The notes below the pieces were generated by a model. The model made no database searches. It was not told where the DNA came from and saw nothing but the letters and a program-made list of their open reading frames with translations. A DNA stretch of 44,737 bases from an uncultured Fidelibacterota bacterium (GTDB lineage: Bacteria > Fidelibacterota > Marinisomatia > Marinisomatales > TCS55), in NCBI GenBank assembly GCA_913062595.1, contig CAJXWT010000008.1:1-44737 (forward strand), given 5' to 3'. This document shows, piece by piece, positions 8,988 through 17,823 of the stretch (positions are counted from its first letter, which is position 1; every line of letters begins with the position of its first letter). The position numbers were made by a program, and so were the translations under genes.

Positions 8988-9479
8988 ATGATAGAAAAAA
9001 TAACCCAAAAAATTGTATTCAAAATTATCAAGGAACGTTTCATCAATGAAGTTCCCTTTCTCAAATTATTGGGCATCAAGGTATCAAAGTTTGATTACCC
9101 GGACGTAGAAATGGTTTTGGATTGGAACAATGACCTGGTGGGTAATATAGTTCAAGAATCTCTGCACGGCGGTGTGACAGCTACAATTCTGGATTCTGTC
9201 GGGGGATTGGTAGCCGTAGGAAACTTTATTTCAAGGGAAAAAAACCTGACTGCCGATTATCTGAAAAAACGAATTGGTCGTATGGGTACAATTGACATGC
9301 GGGTAGATTATTTATTGCCGGGGAGGGGTACAAAATTTACAACCACAGGGCGGGTAATCCGGGCTGGAAAGAGAGTCACCGTTTGTCGTATGGAAATGCA
9401 TAATGATAAAAATGATTGCATCGCCCTGGGTACCGGTTCTTATTTGTGGAGCGATGGAAAATATTATACCCCAAAATAA
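8988..9479 (+). CDS. YigI-like hotdog acyl-CoA thioesterase
   Basis: The product is 163 residues with a hotdog fold of the PaaI/YigI type. The best match by eye is E. coli YigI: VGNIVQESLHGGVTATILDS parallels its VGNWAQSILHGGVIASALD, and RMGTIDMRVDYLLPGRG parallels RMGTIDLRVDYLRPGRG. YigI-type enzymes hydrolyse medium- and long-chain acyl-CoA; this substrate range is inherited from the family, not shown here. It has no signal peptide. It sits inside the purine operon, 13 bases after purL, and its last 26 bases overlap the start of purM in another frame. No purine role is known to me. It may simply be co-transcribed. Confidence 0.85.
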   Translation: MIEKITQKIVFKIIKERFINEVPFLKLLGIKVSKFDYPDVEMVLDWNNDLVGNIVQESLHGGVTATILDSVGGLVAVGNFISREKNLTADYLKKRIGRMGTIDMRVDYLLPGRGTKFTTTGRVIRAGKRVTVCRMEMHNDKNDCIALGTGSYLWSDGKYYTPK

Positions 9480-10497
9480 AATAGATTATAAATCAGCCGG
9501 TGTAGACATCGACGCAGGCAACGAAGCGGTAGAGCGCATCAAGAAAGGGGTGCAGTCAACCTTTACAGCCAATGTGCTCACGGGATTGGGCAGTTTTGGT
9601 TCACTCTATGATCTTAAATCTATACTAAATGATTACAAAAATCCGGTCTTGGTTCAAAGTATTGACGGTGTCGGTACCAAAACCATCATCGCTCGCATGT
9701 TGGGCAAGTTCAACACCATCGGTGTCGATCTATTGAGCGCCTGCGCCAATGATATTTTGGTTATGGGAGCCCGACCGCTCACTTTTTTGGATTACATTGC
9801 CAATGATAAACTGAAACCAGAGACCATTGAAGAAATTGTATCCGGGATGGTGCGAGCATGTCGGGATACTGGGGTATCCCTCGTAGGTGGTGAAATGGCT
9901 GAAATGCCCGATACCTACAAGCCTGGTGAGCATGATCTTGTGGGTGTCATAACCGGTGTGGTGGAAAGAGATAAGATCATCACTGGTGAAGGTATTGAGC
10001 CCGGCGATGTGGTACTGGGGTTACCCTCAAGTGGTCTTCACACAAATGGTTACTCTCTAGCCCGGAAACTCCTATTCGATATCAGCGGCTACACTGTGGA
10101 TGATATTATTCCAGAATTGGAAAAATCAGTGGGTCTCACCTTACTTGAACCCCACATTAATTATACCAACCATTTGTTCGCCGTATTGGGTAATGGCATT
10201 GATGTAAAAGGGGTTGCTCATATCACTGGCGGTGGATTGGTGGAAAACATTCCCCGGATTTTACCAAAAGTGTTTGGTGTTGAGCTCCAAAAACATTCCT
10301 GGCCATTATTGCCCATATTTGATGTAATACAATCTATCGGCAATATAGATGAAGATGAAATGTACCGTACTTTCAATATGGGTATTGGTATGGTCATTAT
10401 CGCTGCCCCTGGGCAAGCAAATAATATCAAGCAAATAATAGATGCACATGAAATTGGCTTTGTGGTTGAGGACAAAAATCAAGTGAACATTATTTAA
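9454..10497 (+). CDS. purM: AIR synthetase (phosphoribosylformylglycinamidine cyclo-ligase)
   Basis: The product is 347 residues from the ATG at 9454, matching the usual PurM length. It closes the imidazole ring, FGAM to AIR, with ATP. DYKSAGVDIDAGNEAVERIK is the typical N-terminus. VQSIDGVGTKTIIA, LVGGEMAEMPDTYKPGEHDL and GLHTNGYSLARKLL are core motifs. A longer start at 9403 would add 17 residues unlike the family and lies deep in the yigI-like gene, so I prefer 9454. Its stop overlaps the next gene by one base (TAATG). Confidence 0.95.
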   Translation: MENIIPQNKIDYKSAGVDIDAGNEAVERIKKGVQSTFTANVLTGLGSFGSLYDLKSILNDYKNPVLVQSIDGVGTKTIIARMLGKFNTIGVDLLSACANDILVMGARPLTFLDYIANDKLKPETIEEIVSGMVRACRDTGVSLVGGEMAEMPDTYKPGEHDLVGVITGVVERDKIITGEGIEPGDVVLGLPSSGLHTNGYSLARKLLFDISGYTVDDIIPELEKSVGLTLLEPHINYTNHLFAVLGNGIDVKGVAHITGGGLVENIPRILPKVFGVELQKHSWPLLPIFDVIQSIGNIDEDEMYRTFNMGIGMVIIAAPGQANNIKQIIDAHEIGFVVEDKNQVNII

Positions 10498-11756
10498 TGA
10501 GTGTTGATATAGCCATTGTCCAATTCCCTGGATCCAACACGGAGCGGGAAACATTTATGGCGTGCCGTCGGGCGGGGCTTAATCCGGTAGAATTTTTGTG
10601 GAATGAAGCTCATGAAAAATTGACCAACTGCGCTGGATATATAATAATAGGTGGTTTTTCATACGAAGACAGATCCAGAGCTGGTGTAATCGCCTCCCTG
10701 GATCCAGTTATCAATGTAATCAAGGCTGAGAGCGAAAAGGGGAAGCCTGTATTGGGTATCTGCAACGGAGCGCAAATATTAATTGAATCTGGTTTGGTCC
10801 CCGGCGTAAAGAATTATGCCCTTTGCGCTGCTCTAACGGATAACAAACGAGTAATAAATGGGCGTGTTCTTGGTACTGGCTACTACAATTCCTGGGCAAA
10901 TCTTACCTGTGCTGTGGAGCCAAACCAAACAGCCTTTACTAGACATTTAGAAACTGGTGAGTCTATCCGTATTCCCTTCGCCCATGCGGAAGGTCGATTT
11001 ATTATACCAGATGATTTACTTACTACCCTAATCAACAATAATCAAATGCCTCTTCGTTACTGTGATGATAGTGGCAACATCATCAACGAGTTTCCGATTA
11101 ATCCAAACGGCTCAGCGTATAACTCGGCCGCAGTCTGTAATCCTGCAGGCAATGTAATGGCCATAATGCCGCACCCGGAGCGGACGCCTAATGGTGATGC
11201 AATTTTCACATCTATGGCAGAATACATAAAAGATGGCCGAAGCTCTGAAATATTACCCATAGACTATGAACCACAGAAATACTCTATTCAACAATATTCC
11301 TCACATTCTGAGAATGTTGAGTGGTTGGTGAACATGATCATAACTGATAATGAAGCAATATCAGTCCATAACGCCCTGACCCATTTAAATATACCGGTCT
11401 ATGTGCAGCGCATGACCCACTGGGAGATCATAACCGAAAATAAAACCAGTACGTTGCAGAATGAATTAATAGAAAGCGGAGAATTATTCAATAATAATAA
11501 AGAATTCATTACTGATCTTACACCCAATGATAATAGCGCAGCCTTTCTCGTACGGCAAAAAGAGGATATGCTGGGTAGACAAAAACAGCAATCTCTGACC
11601 AACCGGTTTGCCATCGAAGGCATACGTGAAATTCGCCATGGAGTCCTGTGGAACATAACAGTAAACAGTGGTAACTTTGATACGGCTATCCAACAAGTTT
11701 TGGATAACCACATTTTATACAACCCCTTTTCACAGAATTGCTATAAATATGGATAA
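10497..11756 (+). CDS. purQ: PurQ glutaminase fused to two PurS-like domains
   Basis: The product is 419 residues; ordinary PurQ is ~225-260. Residues 1-260 are a class I glutamine amidotransferase with nucleophile Cys89 in LGICNGAQI and His226/Glu228 in IMPHPERTPNG. It feeds ammonia to PurL. The C-terminal ~145 residues fit PurS. Residues ~346-419 contain AAFLVRQKEDMLGRQKQQSL, a strand GIREIRHGVLWNITV, and the ending LDNHILYNPFSQNCYKY (compare Bacillus PurS VRIGKYMELTIE and LLANTVIEDYRYE). Residues ~275-345 seem to be a more diverged copy of the same pattern. No separate purS lies in the cluster, so this protein likely supplies both activities. The tandem copy is my inference. Confidence 0.9.
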   Translation: MSVDIAIVQFPGSNTERETFMACRRAGLNPVEFLWNEAHEKLTNCAGYIIIGGFSYEDRSRAGVIASLDPVINVIKAESEKGKPVLGICNGAQILIESGLVPGVKNYALCAALTDNKRVINGRVLGTGYYNSWANLTCAVEPNQTAFTRHLETGESIRIPFAHAEGRFIIPDDLLTTLINNNQMPLRYCDDSGNIINEFPINPNGSAYNSAAVCNPAGNVMAIMPHPERTPNGDAIFTSMAEYIKDGRSSEILPIDYEPQKYSIQQYSSHSENVEWLVNMIITDNEAISVHNALTHLNIPVYVQRMTHWEIITENKTSTLQNELIESGELFNNNKEFITDLTPNDNSAAFLVRQKEDMLGRQKQQSLTNRFAIEGIREIRHGVLWNITVNSGNFDTAIQQVLDNHILYNPFSQNCYKYG

Positions 11757-12720
11757 TGGTTATCGGGACCGCATAGCTTCAGAATTGGACAATTGTTTAA
11801 CCAAGACAACGCTCCCTGCCGGCATGAAAAAAACGGGGAAAGTCCGCGATCAATATGACCTGGATGATAAAATTGTCCTTATTACTACAGACCGCCAAAG
11901 CGCCTTTGATCGAGTGCTGGCGGCCATTCCATTTAAAGGCCAGGTCTTGAACCAAACCAGTGTCTGGTGGTTTAACCAGACAGAAAATATTATTCCAAAT
12001 CATTTAATCGCCACACCGGACCCCAATGTAATTGTTGCCAAAAAGTGTGCCGTATTCCCCATTGAATTTGTCGTGCGTGGCTATATCACCGGCAGCACCA
12101 GCACCTCACTATGGACAGTATATAATAATGGCGATCGAGAATATTGTGGCAATACCCTCCCCGAAGGACTGATTAAAAACCAGAAGTTGAAAGAAAATAT
12201 GCTAACTCCCACCACGAAAGACGAACACCACGACCGACCCATTACACCGGAAGAAATTGTAAGCGAAGGATGGATGACTCAGGAAGACTGGGAATATTGC
12301 AGCACAATAGCATTAGAACTTTTTACCTTTGGCCAGCAACAAACAGCAAAGCATGGTATGGTTCTCGTGGATACTAAATATGAAATGGGGCGCGATGAAG
12401 ATGGTAATATTGTTCTGATTGATGAAATCCACACACCAGACTCAAGTCGTTACTGGATCAATGAATCATACGAAACACGAATGGCAGCAGGAGAGGAGCC
12501 GCAAAACATCGATAAAGAATTCTTGCGGTTGTGGTTCGTTGAACATTGCGATCCCTACAATGATGCCGAGCTGCCGCCTGCGCCGGCTGATCTCGTTATA
12601 GAGTTATCAAGCCGATATATCTATCTGTATGAAACTATAAGTGGCGAACAATTCCCGCTGCCGCCCGTTGGTGAAACAATATTGGAAAGAATTGTCTCAA
12701 ACCTGCAGGAATACTTATAA
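11749..12720 (+). CDS. purC: SAICAR synthetase, long form
   Basis: The product is 323 residues from the ATG at 11749, which overlaps the purQS stop by 8 bases. It joins aspartate to CAIR with ATP. GKVRDQYDLDDKIVLITTDR, FVVRGYITGSTSTSLW and DEIHTPDSSRYW are signature segments. The length and the last motif resemble yeast Ade1 more than the ~240-residue form of E. coli or Bacillus. An in-frame start further upstream at 11668 would lie inside purQS and add unrelated residues. The stop is directly followed by the purE ATG, an order that mirrors the fused PurC-PurE polypeptide of animals. Confidence 0.95.
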   Translation: MDNGYRDRIASELDNCLTKTTLPAGMKKTGKVRDQYDLDDKIVLITTDRQSAFDRVLAAIPFKGQVLNQTSVWWFNQTENIIPNHLIATPDPNVIVAKKCAVFPIEFVVRGYITGSTSTSLWTVYNNGDREYCGNTLPEGLIKNQKLKENMLTPTTKDEHHDRPITPEEIVSEGWMTQEDWEYCSTIALELFTFGQQQTAKHGMVLVDTKYEMGRDEDGNIVLIDEIHTPDSSRYWINESYETRMAAGEEPQNIDKEFLRLWFVEHCDPYNDAELPPAPADLVIELSSRYIYLYETISGEQFPLPPVGETILERIVSNLQEYL

Positions 12721-13107
12721 ATGAAAACAGTTATTATTATGGGTTCAACATCTGATGAGCACCACGCCAAGAAAATTACCGATAAACTGGATGCCTACGG
12801 GATACAATGGGAACAACATGCCGCCTCCGCACACAAGGAGCCGCGTAAAGTTTTGGACATCCTGGATAGCAATAAGAATGAAAAAGATCTGGTCTATATC
12901 ACTATTGCCGGCCGCTCCAATGCCTTGTCCGGGTTTGTGGCTGCCAATTCAGTCTTCCCAACTTTAGCCTGCCCTCCTTTTTCAGATAAAACCGATATGC
13001 TTGTTAATATCCACTCTACTCTCCAAATGCCTAGCAATACGCCGGTGCTCACAGTAATCGACCCCGGTAATTGTGCCTTGGCAGTGAAACGGATCTTTGG
13101 TGCCTGA
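12721..13107 (+). CDS. purE: AIR carboxylase, class II PurE
   Basis: The product is 128 residues, short for PurE (usually ~160). The nucleotide loop IIMGSTSDEHHAKKI and SAHKEPRKV (S36-A37-H38-K39) are intact. Two features mark class II rather than class I: SAHK in place of SAHR, and AGRSNALSGFVAANSVFPTL in place of AGGAAHLPGM. The latter parallels animal AIR carboxylase AGRSNGLGPVMSGNTAYPV. Class II enzymes carboxylate AIR with CO2 directly, whereas class I enzymes rearrange N5-CAIR made by PurK. No purK occurs in this otherwise complete cluster. It starts immediately after the purC stop. Confidence 0.93.
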   Translation: MKTVIIMGSTSDEHHAKKITDKLDAYGIQWEQHAASAHKEPRKVLDILDSNKNEKDLVYITIAGRSNALSGFVAANSVFPTLACPPFSDKTDMLVNIHSTLQMPSNTPVLTVIDPGNCALAVKRIFGA

Positions 13108-14461
13108 TCAACTGAATAGTATATCGCCCCTGGATGGCCGTTATAGTAAGGACGTTGCAGTCTTATCACATTACTTCTCTGAATCAGCGCTAATGCGCTA
13201 CCGCCTGCAGGTAGAAGTTGAATATCTGATCGCTTTGAGCAATGAAAAAAAGATTGCTGCCTTACCACCAATACCTAATACAATACAAATAACATTAAGA
13301 AAATTATATGAGAAATTTGATTCGAGAGCGGCGCGGCGTATTAAAAAAATTGAAACTCAAACAAATCATGATGTAAAAGCAATAGAGCAGTACTTTGGTG
13401 AAAAATTACATAAAATCAATATAAGCAAATTCATTCCCTGGGTACATTTTGCACTTACATCCGAAGACGTAAATAATATCGCCTATAGCTTAATGTGGCA
13501 GGATGGAATAAAATATGTTTACCTGCCGATGTTAAATACCCTACAAAAAGAAATTAAAAAATTAAGCCGTCTGTACAGTTCTGCAGCTATGCTGTCCCTA
13601 ACCCACGGCCAGGCGGCTACGCCCACCACATTCGGTAAAGAAATGACTGTCTTCCTGCGCCGCATGAATAGACAGGCCGCCATGTTAAAAGAACAACGGT
13701 TGCAAGGAAAAATCAGCGGTGCTACTGGTACCTGGGCTGCCCATACAGTCGCTTATCCAGGAATAGATTGGATCCGTTTTTCCAATCGTTTTATAAAACG
13801 ATTTGGCTTGGACCCTAACCCGGTGACTACTCAGATCGAGCCACATGATTCTCTGGCAGAAAGTTATCATATTCTCACTCGCATCAATACCATTCTGATT
13901 GACTTTACCCGAGATATGTGGTTATATATCAGCCGCGCTATTCTGGGGCAGAAAAAGATAACTGGCGAGACCGGATCATCTACTATGCCGCATAAAATAA
14001 ACCCCATCTATTTTGAAAATGCCGAAGGAAATTGTGGTCTAGCTAATGCCGTGCTGAATCATCTCGCCAACAAACTGACAGTCTCCCGCATGCAGCGTGA
14101 TTTATCCGGCAGCACTGTAGTCAGAAATCAGGGTGTAGCCCTGGGGCACAGTTTTATTGGCTTAAACAATTTGATCAAGGGCATTGATCGAATTACCATT
14201 AATCAAGAAAATATGCGGGCTGAATTAGATAAACATTGGGAAGTATTAACGGAGGCAATACAAACAATATTGAGAAAAAATGGACACCCTGACGCTTATA
14301 ATAAATTGAAAAAACTGACGCGGGGTAGCTATGTTGATCAGGAAACAATTCATAAATTAATTTCCGATCTAAATATTACTACAGATGACAAAAAGAGTTT
14401 ACTGAAATTGACGCCGGAAAATTATACAGGGTTAGCCCCTGAGCTGGCGCGGCTAAAATAA
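13100..14461 (+). CDS. purB: Adenylosuccinate lyase
   Basis: The product is 453 residues from GTG at 13100. It cleaves SAICAR to AICAR and adenylosuccinate to AMP, so it serves both halves of the pathway. It is of the E. coli type (NSISPLDGRYSKDV; LSLTHGQAATPTTFGKEM). The fumarase/aspartase signature is GSSTMPHKINP from about residue 292. The start overlaps the purE stop by 8 bases. A TTG one codon upstream at 13097 is equally possible, and the ribosome site does not decide. The stop overlaps the purF ATG by one base. Confidence 0.95.
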   Translation: MPDQLNSISPLDGRYSKDVAVLSHYFSESALMRYRLQVEVEYLIALSNEKKIAALPPIPNTIQITLRKLYEKFDSRAARRIKKIETQTNHDVKAIEQYFGEKLHKINISKFIPWVHFALTSEDVNNIAYSLMWQDGIKYVYLPMLNTLQKEIKKLSRLYSSAAMLSLTHGQAATPTTFGKEMTVFLRRMNRQAAMLKEQRLQGKISGATGTWAAHTVAYPGIDWIRFSNRFIKRFGLDPNPVTTQIEPHDSLAESYHILTRINTILIDFTRDMWLYISRAILGQKKITGETGSSTMPHKINPIYFENAEGNCGLANAVLNHLANKLTVSRMQRDLSGSTVVRNQGVALGHSFIGLNNLIKGIDRITINQENMRAELDKHWEVLTEAIQTILRKNGHPDAYNKLKKLTRGSYVDQETIHKLISDLNITTDDKKSLLKLTPENYTGLAPELARLK

Positions 14462-15936
14462 TGTGCGGGCTGGCAGGAATATATTCTCATAAACCAGTAG
14501 CAGCAGAGCTCTACGACAGCTTAATCCATTTACAGCATCGTGGTCAGGATGCCGCGGGAATCACCACTTATAAAAATCATATGCACAAAACGAAAGGTAT
14601 GGGGCTGGTACGTGATATATTTACGGAAAAGAAAATCAAGCACTTGAAAGGAAATATCGGCATCGCTCACACCCGATATCCTACACATGGCGGTTTTGGC
14701 CATGGTGAGATACAACCATTTTGGACATCTGTTCCCTATGGTATCGCTTTGGCACATAATGGAAACTTGACTAACTATAAAGAACTTGCAAAAAATATCA
14801 CCAGCAACGAATCCCGTTATTTAAACACAAATAGTGATACAGAAGTGTTGCTACATTTCTTCGCTGATCTACTGCATTATAAAAATCAACATCTCAACGA
14901 TAAAGAATTTTTCGATAGGCTGTGCTCTGCGCTAGAAAAGATCTACGAACATATACAAGGTGCCTATTCTGTTGTGGCGTTAATTATCGGTAAAGGTTTG
15001 GTTGCTTTCCGGGATCCTCAGGGTATCAGGCCGCTGGTTAAAGGAATAAGGTCCAATGGCAACGGTGGTCATGATTATATCATTGCCTCCGAGAATACCA
15101 TGTTTTACCACCTGGGATTTGAACCAGAAGGAAACGTATTACCGGGCGAATTAATTTATATAAGCGAGCAAGGCAAGGTATTCAGTAAACGATTAGCGAA
15201 AAAGTCATTTAACCCCTGTATCTTTGAATACGTTTACTTTGCTCGGCCGGACGCCACCCTGAATGATGTGAGTGTGTACCGTGCACGACTGCGAATGGGA
15301 CAAAACCTGGCTGAAAGATGGAAAAAAACATACCCTGATAAAATTCCTGATATCATTATTCCAGCACCGAGCACTGCAAATACTGCTGCACTTTCAATGG
15401 CTACAGCGCTGGGTGTCCGCTATTCAGAAGGGTTATATAAAAATCCTTTTATCGGGCGTACGTTTATTATGCCCGGACAAAAAGTCCGTAAGAAATCTTT
15501 GAGCTATAAATTGACTCCTCAGGTCACAGAAATCGCTGGGAAAAAAGCAATGATTGTTGATGACAGTATTGTTCGTGGAAATACTTCCCGTGAGATTGTA
15601 CGCATGTTAAGAGATTTTGGCGCAACTGAAGTATACTTTGCGGTGGCTTGTCCACCAGTACAATCGCCTTGTTTTTATGGAGTGGACATACCCACTCGCG
15701 CAGAACTAATCGCCAGCAACAAAACCATGGATGAGATCAAGCAATATCTGGAGGTAGATTTACTGCTTTACCAAGAGATTGAGGATCTGGCAGAAGCAGT
15801 TATGCGCAAAGGCGATCATCATATTGATCGACCCTGTATGGCTTGTTTCGATAAACATTACATTACCAGTGAGATGAATAATGAAAAAATTCAGGAGCTG
15901 GAAATGATGCGTATAAACGACCGCAACAGTTACTAA
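14461..15936 (+). CDS. purF: Amidophosphoribosyltransferase
   Basis: The product is 491 residues. It commits PRPP to purine synthesis by transferring glutamine nitrogen. Catalytic Cys is residue 2 (MCGLAGIYS), so only the initiator Met needs removal and there is no Bacillus-type propeptide. The glutaminase domain has LQHRGQDAAGITTY and AHTRYPTHG. The PRPP loop is MIVDDSIVRGNTSREIV from about residue 364. I do not see the cysteine pattern of iron-sulfur PurF forms, which also points to the E. coli class. Confidence 0.96.
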   Translation: MCGLAGIYSHKPVAAELYDSLIHLQHRGQDAAGITTYKNHMHKTKGMGLVRDIFTEKKIKHLKGNIGIAHTRYPTHGGFGHGEIQPFWTSVPYGIALAHNGNLTNYKELAKNITSNESRYLNTNSDTEVLLHFFADLLHYKNQHLNDKEFFDRLCSALEKIYEHIQGAYSVVALIIGKGLVAFRDPQGIRPLVKGIRSNGNGGHDYIIASENTMFYHLGFEPEGNVLPGELIYISEQGKVFSKRLAKKSFNPCIFEYVYFARPDATLNDVSVYRARLRMGQNLAERWKKTYPDKIPDIIIPAPSTANTAALSMATALGVRYSEGLYKNPFIGRTFIMPGQKVRKKSLSYKLTPQVTEIAGKKAMIVDDSIVRGNTSREIVRMLRDFGATEVYFAVACPPVQSPCFYGVDIPTRAELIASNKTMDEIKQYLEVDLLLYQEIEDLAEAVMRKGDHHIDRPCMACFDKHYITSEMNNEKIQELEMMRINDRNSY

Positions 15937-15943
15937 ATGTAAT

Positions 15944-17251
15944 ATGAATATATTGGTTGTTGGCTCTGGCGCCAGAGAACATGCAATTGTACGAGCGATC
16001 GAGCGATCGCCAAAAGATAAAGAAATATTCTGTCTGGGATCTAATGTAAATCCAGGTATCGCAGAACTTTGTGCCGATCTTACAGTTGCGAACATTAATG
16101 ATACACACACAATAACCAGCTACGCCAAGAAAAGGGCGGTTGATCTGGCAATTATCGGTCCTGAAAAGCCATTGGCTATCGGTGCAGCTGATGCTCTTTG
16201 GGATATGGACGTTAGGGTAGTAGGTCCAAGGAAAGATCTGGCCCAGATAGAAACATCAAAAGCTTTTACTCGCGACTTGCTCACCGAATACAATATTTCT
16301 GCCTGCCCCAAATACAAAACATTTTCATCTTTGGGTGGGGTGGTAGAATTTTTGAGCGAACTAGGTGAAAACTTTGTGGTAAAATACGATGGGCTGGCTG
16401 GAGGTAAGGGAGTCAAGGTGTCGGGTGATCATCTTCATTCACACGATGATGCAAAAATCTATTGTCAGGAACTAGTAGAAAAAGGCGGTGTTTTTGTGCT
16501 TGAGGAAAAACTCATCGGCCAGGAATTCTCACTAATGAGTTTTTGTGATGGGGAAAACCTCAAACATATGCCTGCAGTACAAGATCATAAGCGTGCCTAT
16601 GAAGGTGATACTGGTCCCAACACGGGTGGTATGGGAACCTATTCCGACGGTGACCACTCCCTGCCTTTTCTGACAAAATATGATGTTAATCAAGCTCATG
16701 AAATCAATATAGCCACCGCAAAAGCATTAAAAAACAAATTTGGTGACGGATACAAGGGTGTGCTTTATGGCGGATTCATTACTACAGCAGATGGTGTAAA
16801 ATTAATTGAGTACAATGCCCGCTTTGGGGACCCGGAAGCTATGAATGTACTTTCGCTTTTAGAGTCTGATTTTATTGAAATTTGCAATGGTATTGCCGAT
16901 GGTAGACTGAATCAGGTTGACGTGCGCTTCAAAAACAAGGCTACCGTATGTAAATATGCTGTGCCGGAAGGCTATCCCGATAATCCCGTAAAAGGTGAAT
17001 CTATTGATCTTTCAAATATTGAAAACCCCGATAGCTTATTTTACGCATCGGTAGATGTACATAATGGAAAACTTATAGAAGCGGGAAGTCGGACCGTTGC
17101 AGTTGTTGGTATAGCAGAATCTATTTCTGCAGCAGAAAAAATAGCAGAAAAGGAAATTTCCGCCGTGGGTGGACCGTTATTTCACCGCGCAGATATTGGA
17201 ACAGACGCGTTGGTGCAAAAACGGGTTGACCAGATGAAATCATTGCGATGA
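15944..17251 (+). CDS. purD: GAR synthetase (phosphoribosylamine-glycine ligase)
   Basis: The product is 435 residues, a standard-length ATP-grasp enzyme joining phosphoribosylamine and glycine. It begins MNILVVGSGAREHAIV. YDGLAGGKGVKV is the ATP-grasp loop, DTGPNTGGMGTYS is the family signature, and EYNARFGDPEAMNVL binds metal. It starts 7 bases after purF. Its TGA overlaps the purN ATG (ATGA), so the two are likely translationally coupled. Confidence 0.96.
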   Translation: MNILVVGSGAREHAIVRAIERSPKDKEIFCLGSNVNPGIAELCADLTVANINDTHTITSYAKKRAVDLAIIGPEKPLAIGAADALWDMDVRVVGPRKDLAQIETSKAFTRDLLTEYNISACPKYKTFSSLGGVVEFLSELGENFVVKYDGLAGGKGVKVSGDHLHSHDDAKIYCQELVEKGGVFVLEEKLIGQEFSLMSFCDGENLKHMPAVQDHKRAYEGDTGPNTGGMGTYSDGDHSLPFLTKYDVNQAHEINIATAKALKNKFGDGYKGVLYGGFITTADGVKLIEYNARFGDPEAMNVLSLLESDFIEICNGIADGRLNQVDVRFKNKATVCKYAVPEGYPDNPVKGESIDLSNIENPDSLFYASVDVHNGKLIEAGSRTVAVVGIAESISAAEKIAEKEISAVGGPLFHRADIGTDALVQKRVDQMKSLR

Positions 17252-17820
17252 TTAGGCTTGGTGTTCTTGGCTCCACCAAAGGCACTGATCTACAAGCCAT
17301 ACTAGATGCAATTCAAAACGACGCGTTGGATGCAGAGGTTGCGGTAGTGATTTCAAACAGGGAAAATGCATACATTTTAGAGCGTGCAAGAGATCATAAT
17401 GTCCCGGATGTTTTTGTTTCCCATAAAGGAAAAACAAGGGATGAATTTGATCGAGAAATAACAGCAGCATTACATCAACATGAAGCTGAGCTCGTGTTAC
17501 TCATCGGTTATATGCGAATTCTGAGCGCAGAATTTTGCCGAATATGGCAAGATCGAATACTGAACGTACATCCGTCGCTTTTACCAAAATACGCCGGGGG
17601 GATAGATACCAATGTTCACGAAAAAGTGTTGCGGAACGGTGATATGGAAACGGGGTGTACAATACATTTTGTAACCGAAGAAGTGGACGCCGGGCCTATA
17701 TTGATCCAGAAAAAATGTACTGTGGCTACAGATGATACCGTCGAATCACTAAAAACAAAGGTGCAACAATTGGAGGGAGCGGCGTTCATTGAAGCCATCG
17801 AAATGATTGCCAATAAATAG
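17248..17820 (+). CDS. purN: GAR formyltransferase (10-formyl-THF dependent)
   Basis: The product is 190 residues. It transfers formyl from 10-formyltetrahydrofolate to GAR. The catalytic residues are in place: Asn106 and His108 in LNVHPSLLPKY (same numbers as E. coli) and Asp147 in EEVDAGPI. A segment YAGGIDTNVHEKVL replaces the short PGLHTH loop of E. coli PurN, a difference seen in some other lineages. It overlaps purD by 4 bases and is followed by only 3 bases before a secreted multidomain protein. Confidence 0.94.
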   Translation: MIRLGVLGSTKGTDLQAILDAIQNDALDAEVAVVISNRENAYILERARDHNVPDVFVSHKGKTRDEFDREITAALHQHEAELVLLIGYMRILSAEFCRIWQDRILNVHPSLLPKYAGGIDTNVHEKVLRNGDMETGCTIHFVTEEVDAGPILIQKKCTVATDDTVESLKTKVQQLEGAAFIEAIEMIANK

Positions 17821-17823
17821 TAA

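Noticed and set aside
9403-9453. Longer N-terminus for purM
   Set aside because: The extra 17 residues are the yigI-like C-terminus read in another frame and are absent from PurM proteins. The ATG at 9454 gives the normal length.
11668-11748. Longer N-terminus for purC
   Set aside because: It overlaps the PurS-like end of the previous gene by 89 bases and adds non-family residues.
15985-16010. GAGCGATC direct repeat with a CGATCG palindrome at the start of purD
   Set aside because: It lies in coding sequence and encodes family-typical residues, so it is more likely a codon coincidence than a site.
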